Below are positions 52,813 to 60,905 of a stretch of DNA of 64,000 nt, piece by piece. This stretch comes from Vampirovibrio sp041737375 (GTDB taxonomy: Bacteria; Cyanobacteriota; Vampirovibrionia; Vampirovibrionales; Vampirovibrionaceae). The stretch covers positions 1 to 64,000 of the forward strand of contig NZ_JBGSRV010000015.1 in the NCBI RefSeq assembly GCF_041737375.1. Direction: 5' to 3'. Within the stretch, counting starts at the first letter, position 1. Every line of letters begins with the position of its first letter. A program made the position numbers and the translations under genes. A model generated the notes under the pieces. It was not told the DNA's origin. It was given only the letters and a program-made list of their open reading frames with translations, and searched no databases.

Positions 52813-54039
52813 ATGAAAGAGCATACAACCGAAATCGATACGGCCAAGCCCAAACAACCCGCTTTATCGACTCCCGCATTTGGCTGGCGTTTTAGCTTCG
52901 CTAAAGTCGGCAAGCTGGCCGGTTTCTCTCTATGCGTAACCCTGCTTAGTTTTTTAATGAGCTGCGTATGGCAGTGGCCTTTAAGCCCAGAACAACCCAC
53001 CAGCGGAACACCCACCGTGCTGGCCGCCCCGGAAAACGCCATTTTAACCCCGGATGAAAAAATAAATATCACCATTTACCAAAAAACCAGTCCGGCGGTA
53101 GTCAACATCAGCAGCACCGTTTTGTCCATGGATATGTTCTCTAACGTCGTGCCCGAAAGCGGCTCCGGCTCCGGGGTCATTCTGACACCGGACGGCTATA
53201 TTTTAACTAATGCCCACGTGGTGGAAGACTCTCAACAACTGGAAGTAACACTTTTGGACGGAAAAGCTTACAAAGCCAAGCTGATTGGCGGCGATGTGAG
53301 TAAAGATGTGGCCCTGATTAAAATTGAGCCGGGAGAACTAAAACTTCCAACTATTGAAGTAGGCGATTCCAGCCGCTTGCAAGTAGGGCAAAACGTTTAC
53401 GCCATTGGTAACCCCTTTGGACTGAACAGCACCCTGACCACTGGTGTCATCAGCAGCCTGGGACGAACCCTGAAGGCCCGCAACGGGCGCTTGATGGAAG
53501 GTATCATCCAGACTGACGCCGCCATCAACCCCGGCAACTCAGGCGGCCCACTGCTAGACAGCGCCGGACATCTGATTGGCGTGAATACGGCTATTTTTAG
53601 CCCCTCAGGCAGTAGCGCGGGCATTGGCTTTGCCATTCCAGCCAACTCGGCCCGCCGTATCGCGGAAGATCTGATTTCTTACGGGCGAGTTATTCGCCCC
53701 TTTCTGGGCGTGGAAGTCGGCATGGAAATCAACCCTTACCTGGCCAAGGCGCTAGATTTGCCAGTAAAAAAAGGGCTGATGGTATCCCGAACCGTGCAAA
53801 ACGGCCCCGCCGCTCTGGCCGGATTGCGTCAGGCCAGTAAAGTGCTGGTGGTAGGCAACCGACGAATTCCGGTGGGCGGCGATATTATTGTGGCCTATGA
53901 CGGTCAGCCCGCCGAAAGCGCCGATCGCTTTATTAATCATGTTGAATTCAAACGCCCCGGCGATTTATTGAGTTTGCGGGTAAACCGGGATGGCAAGCTG
54001 CTGACTTTAAGCGTTAAGCTAACCGAACGGCCCCGCTAG
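52813..54039 (+). CDS. HtrA/DegP-family serine protease with PDZ domain
   Basis: It degrades or refolds damaged envelope proteins in the periplasm. An N-terminal helix (LAGFSLCVTLLSFLMSCVW, residues ~35-55) anchors it or is cleaved. The trypsin triad is complete: His 135 (TNAHVVE), Asp 165 (DVALIK) and Ser 243 (GNSGGPL). One PDZ domain occupies about 300-400. The 408-residue length fits cyanobacterial HhoA/HhoB or DegQ-like forms with one PDZ. ATG 52813 has ATGAGGA upstream. The response-regulator gene follows by 14 bp. Confidence 0.93.
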   Translation: MKEHTTEIDTAKPKQPALSTPAFGWRFSFAKVGKLAGFSLCVTLLSFLMSCVWQWPLSPEQPTSGTPTVLAAPENAILTPDEKINITIYQKTSPAVVNISSTVLSMDMFSNVVPESGSGSGVILTPDGYILTNAHVVEDSQQLEVTLLDGKAYKAKLIGGDVSKDVALIKIEPGELKLPTIEVGDSSRLQVGQNVYAIGNPFGLNSTLTTGVISSLGRTLKARNGRLMEGIIQTDAAINPGNSGGPLLDSAGHLIGVNTAIFSPSGSSAGIGFAIPANSARRIAEDLISYGRVIRPFLGVEVGMEINPYLAKALDLPVKKGLMVSRTVQNGPAALAGLRQASKVLVVGNRRIPVGGDIIVAYDGQPAESADRFINHVEFKRPGDLLSLRVNRDGKLLTLSVKLTERPR

Positions 54040-54053
54040 AGTAAGGAAATCCA

Positions 54054-54779
54054 ATGGCCAAAATCATTGTGGTGGATGACGATTTCGCCATCCAAACCCT
54101 CATCAAGATTAACCTGCAAATGCAAAGCCACAAAGTCCTCACCGCAAACGATGGGGTGGAAGGCTATGCCCTCATCCAGCAAGAGCTACCGGATTTAATC
54201 ATACTGGATGTGATGATGCCCAACGCCGATGGGTATACCGTGTGCCAGCGGGTTCGAAAAAACCCGACCACCGAGCATATTCCGGTGCTTATGCTCACCG
54301 CCCTAGGGGTGGTTGAGGACAAGGTAAAAGGGTTCGACGTAGGGGCAGACGACTATCTGGTAAAGCCTTTTGAGCTACCGGAACTTCAGGTCAGGGTCAG
54401 GGCGTTGCTTCGTCGCAGCGGGAAACTGCCTAAATCGGCCACCAGCAACGAAATTTTATCGGTCGGCGACATCACGCTCATTCCCGAAAATCTGGAAGTG
54501 AAAATCCTGCATCAAATCACCCGGCTTACCCCCACCGAATTCGAGATTCTGAACTGCCTGCTGCAAAACCATCATCAAGCCATTTCCCTCAGCAAGCTAT
54601 TGCAAGAGGTGTGGGGCTACGCTCCTAATGATGATGTGGAGACGATTCGGGTGCATATTCGCCACTTGCGCACCAAGCTGGATAAAGTGTCTGAAGGCAA
54701 AAGCTATGTGGAAACCATTTACGGGGGCGGGTACCGGCTCATCCCGGAAGGGTTAAGCAAAAATAAAACCCAAAAATAA
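54054..54779 (+). CDS. OmpR/PhoB-family response regulator
   Basis: The receiver domain has the acidic pocket (VVDDD at 5-9), Asp 52 as the phosphorylation site (LDVMMPNADG), Thr in MLTALG and the switch Lys in VKPFE. A winged-helix DNA-binding domain with LTPTEFEIL and ETIRVHIRHLRTKLD follows. The 241-residue length is normal. It resembles RpaA/RpaB of cyanobacteria, but so do many OmpR regulators. No histidine kinase is adjacent. It follows htrA by 14 bp and is likely co-transcribed, so an envelope-stress link is plausible. Confidence 0.92.
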   Translation: MAKIIVVDDDFAIQTLIKINLQMQSHKVLTANDGVEGYALIQQELPDLIILDVMMPNADGYTVCQRVRKNPTTEHIPVLMLTALGVVEDKVKGFDVGADDYLVKPFELPELQVRVRALLRRSGKLPKSATSNEILSVGDITLIPENLEVKILHQITRLTPTEFEILNCLLQNHHQAISLSKLLQEVWGYAPNDDVETIRVHIRHLRTKLDKVSEGKSYVETIYGGGYRLIPEGLSKNKTQK

Positions 54780-55125
54780 GTTTGCTTGGCCTTCCGGCAT
54801 AATCCTGCTACCATGCGGCCAAGCCGAGTTAAACTTTGTCAAAATTGGATCTAGCGCCTTGCCACAGGCCATCGAAAACACCCTTTCTACCCAATGGCAC
54901 AAGTTGACATTGATTTTTGCTTTGGCTAAAGTGATCATCCAAGAAAGTGCCAGTTCCATCTTTGGTTTTACAATCAAAGAAGTAGACGCAACGCCCTGCC
55001 TCACGAAGCGCTCAAGCCTGTTTAAAACCGCAAAAGCCCTTCCGGGATCTGACCCTTTCAAGTTTGATTGATGTGTAAACCCCAGTGCAGATTTAGACAA
55101 TAAACCATTTCAGGAGGTTACCCCC
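54780..55125. other. str operon upstream region
   Basis: It holds a weak hairpin (CTTGGCC at 54785 with GGCCAAG at 54817) after the response regulator, the rpsL promoter and a leader of about 185 nt. A 70-codon ORF at 54859-55071 begins before the promoter, lacks a ribosome binding site and looks spurious. Confidence 0.4.
54904..54932 (+). promoter_or_regulatory. Probable promoter of rpsL-rpsG-fusA
   Basis: A consensus TTGACA (54904-54909), a 17-bp spacer and TAAAGT (54927-54932) make a strong sigma-70-like promoter. Transcription would begin near 54940. Confidence 0.6.
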
Positions 55126-55518
55126 TTGCCCACAATCGCTCAGCTGGTTCGGAAAGAACGGACCAAGTTCAAACGCAAAACCAAATCCCCCGCTTTGGCT
55201 TCAAACCCTCAAAAGCGTGGCGTTTGTACCCGTGTTTATACCACCACGCCCAAAAAACCCAACTCCGCTTTGCGTAAAGTTGCGCGTGTGCGTTTGACCA
55301 ACGGCTTTGAAGTGACCACCTACATTCCTGGCGTTGGCCACAACTTGCAAGAGCACTCTGTGATCCTGATTCGGGGCGGCAGAGTTAAAGATTTACCGGG
55401 CGTTCGCTACCACACGGTACGTGGCACCCTGGACTTCGCTGGCGTTAAAGATCGCAAGCAGTCCCGCAGCAAATACGGCGCTAAAAAGAATCAGCCCGCT
55501 GCCAAAGGCAAAAAATAA
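55126..55518 (+). CDS. rpsL: Small ribosomal subunit protein uS12
   Basis: S12 sits at the decoding centre. The 130-residue protein has the family core TTPKKPNSALRKVARVRLTNG and GRVKDLPGVRYHTVRGTLD. The start is a TTG with AGGAGG eight bases upstream, giving the normal N-terminus PTIAQLVRKERTK. It heads the str operon (rpsL-rpsG-fusA). Confidence 0.97.
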   Translation: MPTIAQLVRKERTKFKRKTKSPALASNPQKRGVCTRVYTTTPKKPNSALRKVARVRLTNGFEVTTYIPGVGHNLQEHSVILIRGGRVKDLPGVRYHTVRGTLDFAGVKDRKQSRSKYGAKKNQPAAKGKK

Positions 55519-55558
55519 CGCAAGCATTCAGAAGTAAGAAGCAAGGAGTTTTCCGTTT

Positions 55559-56029
55559 ATGTCGCGTCGCTCGAAACCGAAAAAACGCATCCCAATGCCC
55601 GATTCCATCTACAACGATGTTGAAGTGGCCAAGTTTATCAATCGCCTGATGATGAAGGGCAAAAAAAGTGTCGCTGAACGGGTATTTTACGATGCTATCG
55701 AGTTGCTGGAAGGCAAAACGGACGACAAGGGTATTGACGTTTTCAGAAAATCCCTGCGTAAAGCCAAGCCGCTGGTTCGTGTAAAAGCCCGTCGGGTAGG
55801 GGGTTCCACTTATCAGGTGCCCATTGAAGTGCGTGAAGACGAAGGTCTGGCCATTGGTTCTCGCTGGCTGATTGAATACGCCAGAAAGCGCAAAGGCCGC
55901 TCCATGACGGAAAAGCTGGCCGCCGAGCTGCTGGATATTTACCGTGGAACGGGCGCTACCGTTAAAAAACGGGAAGAAACTCACAAAATGGCCGAGGCCA
56001 ACAAGGCATTCGCTCATTACCGTTTCTAA
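55559..56029 (+). CDS. rpsG: Small ribosomal subunit protein uS7
   Basis: S7 binds the 3' domain of 16S rRNA. The 156-residue product has SRRSKPKKRIPMPDSIYNDVEVAKFINRLMMKGKK-type N-terminal sequence and the conserved VRVKARRVGGSTYQVP and RKRKGRSM segments. AAGGAG lies upstream of the ATG. It is second in the str operon. Confidence 0.97.
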   Translation: MSRRSKPKKRIPMPDSIYNDVEVAKFINRLMMKGKKSVAERVFYDAIELLEGKTDDKGIDVFRKSLRKAKPLVRVKARRVGGSTYQVPIEVREDEGLAIGSRWLIEYARKRKGRSMTEKLAAELLDIYRGTGATVKKREETHKMAEANKAFAHYRF

Positions 56030-56146
56030 ACCAACTTTACCGAGTGGCACTTGTCTCCGACAGGTGTCATTCGGTTTTTCACTGTTTTAGAATCATCCTG
56101 CTCCAAGTCCATCCAAAAATTGAAAAAGAAAAAGAGGTTTTAAACC

Positions 56147-58243
56147 GTGGCCAGAAAGATCCAACTCGAGAAAATTCGCAACATCGGTATCGCCGCGCAC
56201 ATTGATGCTGGCAAAACCACCACCACCGAGCGAATTCTGTACTACACCGGCAAAGTCCACAAAATTGGCGAAGTGCATGAAGGCACCGCTGTAACCGACT
56301 GGATGGAACAAGAGCGTGAGCGGGGCATTACCATTACCTCCGCCGCCATCACCTCTAGCTGGAAAGATCACCAGATCAACATTATTGACACCCCTGGCCA
56401 CGTTGATTTCACCATTGAAGTAGAGCGTTCCTTGCGGGTTCTGGATGGCGTGGTTGCCGTCTTCTGCGCCGTTGGTGGCGTTCAGTCCCAGTCTGAAACC
56501 GTTTGGCGCCAAGCCGATCGTTATAAAGTTCCCCGTATGGTGTTTGTCAACAAGATGGATCGTACCGGCGCCAACTTTGAGCGTGTGGTGGGACAAATCA
56601 TTAGCCGCTTAGGCGCTAACGCTCACCCCATTCAGTTGCCCATTGGCGCTGAAGATCAAATGACCGGCATTATCGACCTGGTTGAGATGAAAGCGCACAT
56701 CTACAAAAACGATTTGGGAACCGATGTAGAAATTACAGAAATCCCTGCTGACTATATGGATCAAGCAACCGTTACCCGTGAAGCACTGGTGGAAGCCATT
56801 GTGGAAAACGATGACGTGTTGATGGAAAAATACCTGGCTGGCGAGGAAATTTCGATTGCCGAACTGAAAAAAGCACTGCGTAAAGCGGTTTGCGATGTAA
56901 AAATCGTACCCGTCATCTGCGGAACCGCTTTCAAAAACAAAGGTGTTCAATTGCTGCTGGATGCGGTTATTGATTACCTGCCCTCCCCTCTTGAAGTGCC
57001 GAGCATTCAGGGTAAAAACCTGGATGGCAGTGATGCCGAGCGCAAAAGTAGCGACGATGAGCCGTTTGCCGCTTTGGCCTTTAAAATCATGACCGACCCT
57101 TATGTGGGCCGTTTGACCTTCTGTCGGGTATACAGTGGTGTGCTGCAATCCGGTAGCTACGTTACCAACGCCACCAAGGGCAAAAAAGAGCGCATCAGCC
57201 GTCTGGTTCAGATGGAAGCCGATGACCGTAAGGAAATCGATGAAATCCGGGCGGGCGATATCTGCGCGGTGGTTGGATTGAAAGACACCACCACCGGCGA
57301 TACGCTGTGTGCTGAAAACGCGCCTGTTATTCTGGAATCCATTCACATTCCTGATCCGGTTATTGAAGTGGCCATTGAGCCCAAAACCAAAGCGGATCAA
57401 GAGAAACTGGGCAACTCCATGTCCAAGCTGGCAGAAGAAGATCCGACATTCCGGGTGCGTGTGGACCAGGAAACCGGTCAAACCGTCATTGCCGGGATGG
57501 GCGAACTCCACCTGGAGATCATCGTGGACCGCTTGTTGCGTGAGTTCAAGGTAGAGGCCAACGTGGGCAAACCACAGGTTGCCTACCGTGAAACCATTAC
57601 CAAGACCGTGGAAGTGGAAGGCAAATACGTCCGTCAGTCCGGTGGTCGTGGTCAATACGGTCACGTTTGGATCCGTTTGGAACCCCAAGAGCGTGGCACC
57701 GGTTTTGTGTTTGAAAACAAGATCGTGGGCGGTACCGTTCCCAGAGAATACGTTGGCCCTGCCTCCAAAGGGATTGAAGAAGCCCTGCAAGGTGGCGTAA
57801 TCGCTGGTTTCCAGGTTATCGACGTTAAAGCGACCCTGTTTGATGGCAGCTACCACGATGTTGACTCCAACGAGATGGCGTTTAAAATCGCTGGCTCCAT
57901 GGCGGCCAAAGCAGGCGTTCCCAAAGCGGGCCCGCAACTGCTGGAGCCGGTTATGAAGGTTGACGTTGAAGTACCAGAAGACTTCATGGGCGATGTTATT
58001 GGCGACCTTTCCAGCCGTCGTGGCCGGATTGAAGGAATGGAGCCCATTCCTGGCGCCGGTATCCAGAAAATTCGCTCCATGGTTCCGTTGGCTGAAATGT
58101 TCGGTTACGCAACCGACATCCGCAGCAAAACCCAGGGCCGTGGTACCTTCGCAATGGAATTTGCCCATTACGAGCCAATGCCAAACAACATTGCCGAGCC
58201 GCTGATCGCAAAGTTCAGAGGCCAGGCAACCGCCGCCAATTAA
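56147..58243 (+). CDS. fusA: Elongation factor G
   Basis: EF-G translocates the ribosome using GTP. The G1 loop is AHIDAGKTTTTERI, with G3 DTPGH and G4 NKMD, and domains II-V follow, including FPxEFxGP-like and GxGxGSYHD-type segments (FDGSYHDVDSNEMAFK). The 698-residue length is normal. It is the last gene of the str operon here: tufA does not follow, unlike in many bacteria. A terminator is 28 bp downstream. Confidence 0.97.
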   Translation: MARKIQLEKIRNIGIAAHIDAGKTTTTERILYYTGKVHKIGEVHEGTAVTDWMEQERERGITITSAAITSSWKDHQINIIDTPGHVDFTIEVERSLRVLDGVVAVFCAVGGVQSQSETVWRQADRYKVPRMVFVNKMDRTGANFERVVGQIISRLGANAHPIQLPIGAEDQMTGIIDLVEMKAHIYKNDLGTDVEITEIPADYMDQATVTREALVEAIVENDDVLMEKYLAGEEISIAELKKALRKAVCDVKIVPVICGTAFKNKGVQLLLDAVIDYLPSPLEVPSIQGKNLDGSDAERKSSDDEPFAALAFKIMTDPYVGRLTFCRVYSGVLQSGSYVTNATKGKKERISRLVQMEADDRKEIDEIRAGDICAVVGLKDTTTGDTLCAENAPVILESIHIPDPVIEVAIEPKTKADQEKLGNSMSKLAEEDPTFRVRVDQETGQTVIAGMGELHLEIIVDRLLREFKVEANVGKPQVAYRETITKTVEVEGKYVRQSGGRGQYGHVWIRLEPQERGTGFVFENKIVGGTVPREYVGPASKGIEEALQGGVIAGFQVIDVKATLFDGSYHDVDSNEMAFKIAGSMAAKAGVPKAGPQLLEPVMKVDVEVPEDFMGDVIGDLSSRRGRIEGMEPIPGAGIQKIRSMVPLAEMFGYATDIRSKTQGRGTFAMEFAHYEPMPNNIAEPLIAKFRGQATAAN

Positions 58244-58270
58244 TTGGCAAACGGTTAGTTAAAACACTTG

Positions 58271-58303
58271 AAAGAGCCGGTGGATTCATTCCCCCGGCTC
58301 TTT
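58271..58303 (+). terminator. Rho-independent terminator of the str operon
   Basis: A perfect 10-bp stem (58271-58280 with 58294-58303), a 13-nt loop and a short T-run. Confidence 0.75.
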
Positions 58304-58336
58304 TAGTATGAAAACAGGCTATTAGCCAAGCGCTTC

Positions 58337-59536
58337 CTAGGCCCTGTATAATTCGGGGATAAAATCTTTCACGGTTCTTACCTGAATTTGCGATTGCTCT
58401 ACGGTGATAACCAACGTTTGAGCCGAACCCCGCTTCCGGGCCATTCGCCCTAAACTGGTAATGGGTGGCAAACCAGAATCATTACCATAATAAGCCACCG
58501 CTTGAATGGATTGGGAAGCCTCGCTTTCAGGGGGAAGCTGACGACGCCCCCCCGAAAACCACTGCCGCCACGATGGTTTAGCAGTCTCAGGCAAACCATT
58601 GCAGCGGGCTAAGCCAATCGCTGCGGCTGTCAAGTCTGCGGGTTGCTGCCAACGCGTGGACCAGTCCACCCGTCCAGCTTCAGTGATCAGCCCAGAAGGA
58701 TGCAGCAACACAGAAGCCCCCGCAGCCAGACCAGAATCTTTGGCCAGTGACTGATTTTGCTGAAAGGCTTGCTGGGCCTTCAAAACCAATGTTTTTACCT
58801 GTTTATCAGAAAGCGCTGTTTCTGAGCGAGCAACCACGTTCTGGGCCAGTGGGCTGTAAGAAACGGGCAGCGTTTTTAAGGGGCGGGTGGTCGTCAACAC
58901 CGGAGGCTCGCGATCTTTGTATAACGGTAGCATCTGCCGAACGGTTCGGGTGCGAATGATGGGATCCGTGGCACCCGCACCCCGCTCCAGACTAATCACC
59001 CGTGTATCGGGCGGACAAAGCGGACTCGCCAGCCATTCCTGACAATCGGCGCAAGGAATGGGCTGATCTCCATCCAGATTGGCATTGACCAGATAAATGG
59101 TTTGCACCTCAGGCACTTGAAGCGAGCCTGATGGTGAGCCCACCTTGCTTTCAATCCATCGATTGCGGGCAGCACCCAAAGCCAGACGCAAATCGCACAG
59201 AGAAACCTGCCGACTGGCCTCCAGATTGGTGCTCATGCCTTCGGTGCCATCTGCAAGTACCACCAAAGCCCCGTAATGCCGCCCCGAATAATTGGGCGTA
59301 AGTTTGGCGGCCATTTCGGCGTGGGTTTGCAACTTTCGCAACTGCAACCCATGATTGGCCAGAAGCTTTGAATCAGGTGCAGTCCGAATGAATCGATCGG
59401 TTTGCTCCAAACCAGCAGGCGACCCATCAAATCGCAAAGCGGGTAATGGCTTTGTAAAAAAACCGGGTTTTTTATTCAAATAAAGCGAATTTGCTGAAGG
59501 TTGAGTTGAAAAGAGACTGAATTGCATCCAATTCAT
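58337..59536 (-). CDS. Tandem cytidine-deaminase-like protein, probable pseudoenzyme
   Basis: The 399-residue protein contains LRFDGS at 34-39, then a segment that aligns with cytidine deaminase: GALVVLADGTEGMSTNLEASRQVSLCDLRLALGAA and PCADCQ. The three zinc Cys residues (114, 162, 165) and the substrate Asn-x-Glu (104-106) are present. The catalytic Glu of the C-A-E motif is replaced: the sequence is C-D-L (114-116). A second, more degenerate copy follows at about 250-400 (ASVLLHPSGLITEAGRVD ... ADLTAAAIGLA), without Cys ligands, as in the C-terminal domain of E. coli Cdd. ATG 59536 is preferred to upstream starts. It probably binds a nucleoside or zinc without deaminating. Function is unknown. 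Confidence 0.75.
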   Translation of the reverse strand: MNWMQFSLFSTQPSANSLYLNKKPGFFTKPLPALRFDGSPAGLEQTDRFIRTAPDSKLLANHGLQLRKLQTHAEMAAKLTPNYSGRHYGALVVLADGTEGMSTNLEASRQVSLCDLRLALGAARNRWIESKVGSPSGSLQVPEVQTIYLVNANLDGDQPIPCADCQEWLASPLCPPDTRVISLERGAGATDPIIRTRTVRQMLPLYKDREPPVLTTTRPLKTLPVSYSPLAQNVVARSETALSDKQVKTLVLKAQQAFQQNQSLAKDSGLAAGASVLLHPSGLITEAGRVDWSTRWQQPADLTAAAIGLARCNGLPETAKPSWRQWFSGGRRQLPPESEASQSIQAVAYYGNDSGLPPITSLGRMARKRGSAQTLVITVEQSQIQVRTVKDFIPELYRA

Positions 59537-59705
59537 GGTAAATCCCACTTGATAGACCCTGAAATTGTTTGATTTAGAATGAGAGTAGCACAAGTAAGGC
59601 AGAGTCCCCAACGCACTCGCCCGATGCACTTAGGATGGATGAGCCGGTGATTGTCATTCCGCTCGAAAAGCTCTGTTGCCGCAACTATTTTTTGGAAGGG
59701 AAACC

Positions 59706-60905
59706 ATGAAAAAAGCTGACTTATTAATGATCCCCGGCCCCACGCCGTTGCCGGAACCTGTTCGTGAAGTAATGGGCCGTCCAGCCATTGGTCATCGAAG
59801 CGCTGAATTCAAAGAAGTGCTTAAGCGAGTTTTCCCCAAACTGCAATGGATTTTCGGTAGCAAGAATCAGGTGTTTCTCTACACCGCAAGCGGCACCGGG
59901 GCCATGGAAGCCTCAATGTCCAACACCCTGAATCCGGGAGACCGGGTATTGGCGCTGGTCAACGGGGTGTTTAGCCACCGATGGGCGGAAATCGCCAAAA
60001 CATTGGGCTTACAAGTGGAAACGCTGGATGTGCCTCACGGGGAAGCCCACACCCCCGCCATGCTGCAGGAATATTTAGAAGCCCGCAAAGAAACCGATTA
60101 CAAAGCCGTTCTGCTCAATCACAGTGAAACCTACACCGGGGTGCTCAGCCCCATTCGCCAGCTGGTGAGTGTCATTCGTCAAACGCACCCCCAAACCCTC
60201 ATTATTCTGGATGCCATCACCAGCCTGGGGGCCACTGAGTTCTCACTGGATGAATGGGATATCGATGTGGCGGTTTCCGGTAGTCAAAAAGGATTTATGC
60301 TGCCTCCCGGATTATCCTTTCTGGCTTTAAGCGAACGGGCATGGCAAGCGCACCAACATTGTCAGCAACCGGGCTATTACTTTAACTTTACCCGCTATCA
60401 AAAAGCCCAGCTGGAAAACACCACCCCCTATACCCCCGCCACCCCTCAAATTTTGGGATTGGATGTGGCCTTGACCCTGATGCAGGAAGAAGGGCTGGAA
60501 GCCATCATCCGGCGCCATCAAACCCTCAGCCGCATGACCCGTGCCGGTGTAAAGGCCATGGGACTGGAACCTTTTGTGCGAGAAGACGCGCTGGCCAGCC
60601 CCTCGGTGACCTCCTTTCTGCCTCCGGCAGGTATTTCAGTGGATGCCGTGCGCAGTGGTTTAAAAAAGCGCTTTGGCATTGTGATTGCCGATGGCCAAAA
60701 AGAGCTGAAGGGCAAAATCATGCGAATCGGGCATCTGGGCCATGTTTCGGAACGGGAAGTACTGACCACCTTATCCGCACTGGAAGCGGTATTAACAGAG
60801 CTGGGCCATGCCGTACCCACAGGGGCTGGCGTGGCAGCGGCCATTGAGGCCAGCCAGAACACTCACACCCAAACGCCTGCCCAGAAAGCGGTGAGCCATG
60901 CGTAA
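59706..60905 (+). CDS. Class V aminotransferase, probably for serine synthesis
   Basis: It is a PLP-dependent aminotransferase of the alanine/serine-glyoxylate family (class V). The PLP lysine is in VSGSQKGFMLPPGL near residue 196, the N-terminus has MIPGPTPLPEPVREVM and the C-terminal domain has MRIGHLGHVSE. ATG 59706 has GGAAGG upstream and yields 399 residues; the frame is open to 59676. It overlaps serA by 8 bp, a pairing I recall in cyanobacteria, so it may serve as the phosphoserine transaminase in the absence of SerC. Serine-glyoxylate or alanine-glyoxylate transamination is possible instead. Confidence 0.88.
   Translation: MKKADLLMIPGPTPLPEPVREVMGRPAIGHRSAEFKEVLKRVFPKLQWIFGSKNQVFLYTASGTGAMEASMSNTLNPGDRVLALVNGVFSHRWAEIAKTLGLQVETLDVPHGEAHTPAMLQEYLEARKETDYKAVLLNHSETYTGVLSPIRQLVSVIRQTHPQTLIILDAITSLGATEFSLDEWDIDVAVSGSQKGFMLPPGLSFLALSERAWQAHQHCQQPGYYFNFTRYQKAQLENTTPYTPATPQILGLDVALTLMQEEGLEAIIRRHQTLSRMTRAGVKAMGLEPFVREDALASPSVTSFLPPAGISVDAVRSGLKKRFGIVIADGQKELKGKIMRIGHLGHVSEREVLTTLSALEAVLTELGHAVPTGAGVAAAIEASQNTHTQTPAQKAVSHA

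Noticed and set aside
54859..55071. 70-codon ORF between the response regulator and rpsL
   Set aside because: Overlaps the rpsL promoter, has no ribosome binding site and no protein-like pattern.
56609..58168. 519-codon open frame on the minus strand inside fusA
   Set aside because: It lies wholly antisense to EF-G, lacks recognisable motifs and follows from fusA codon usage.
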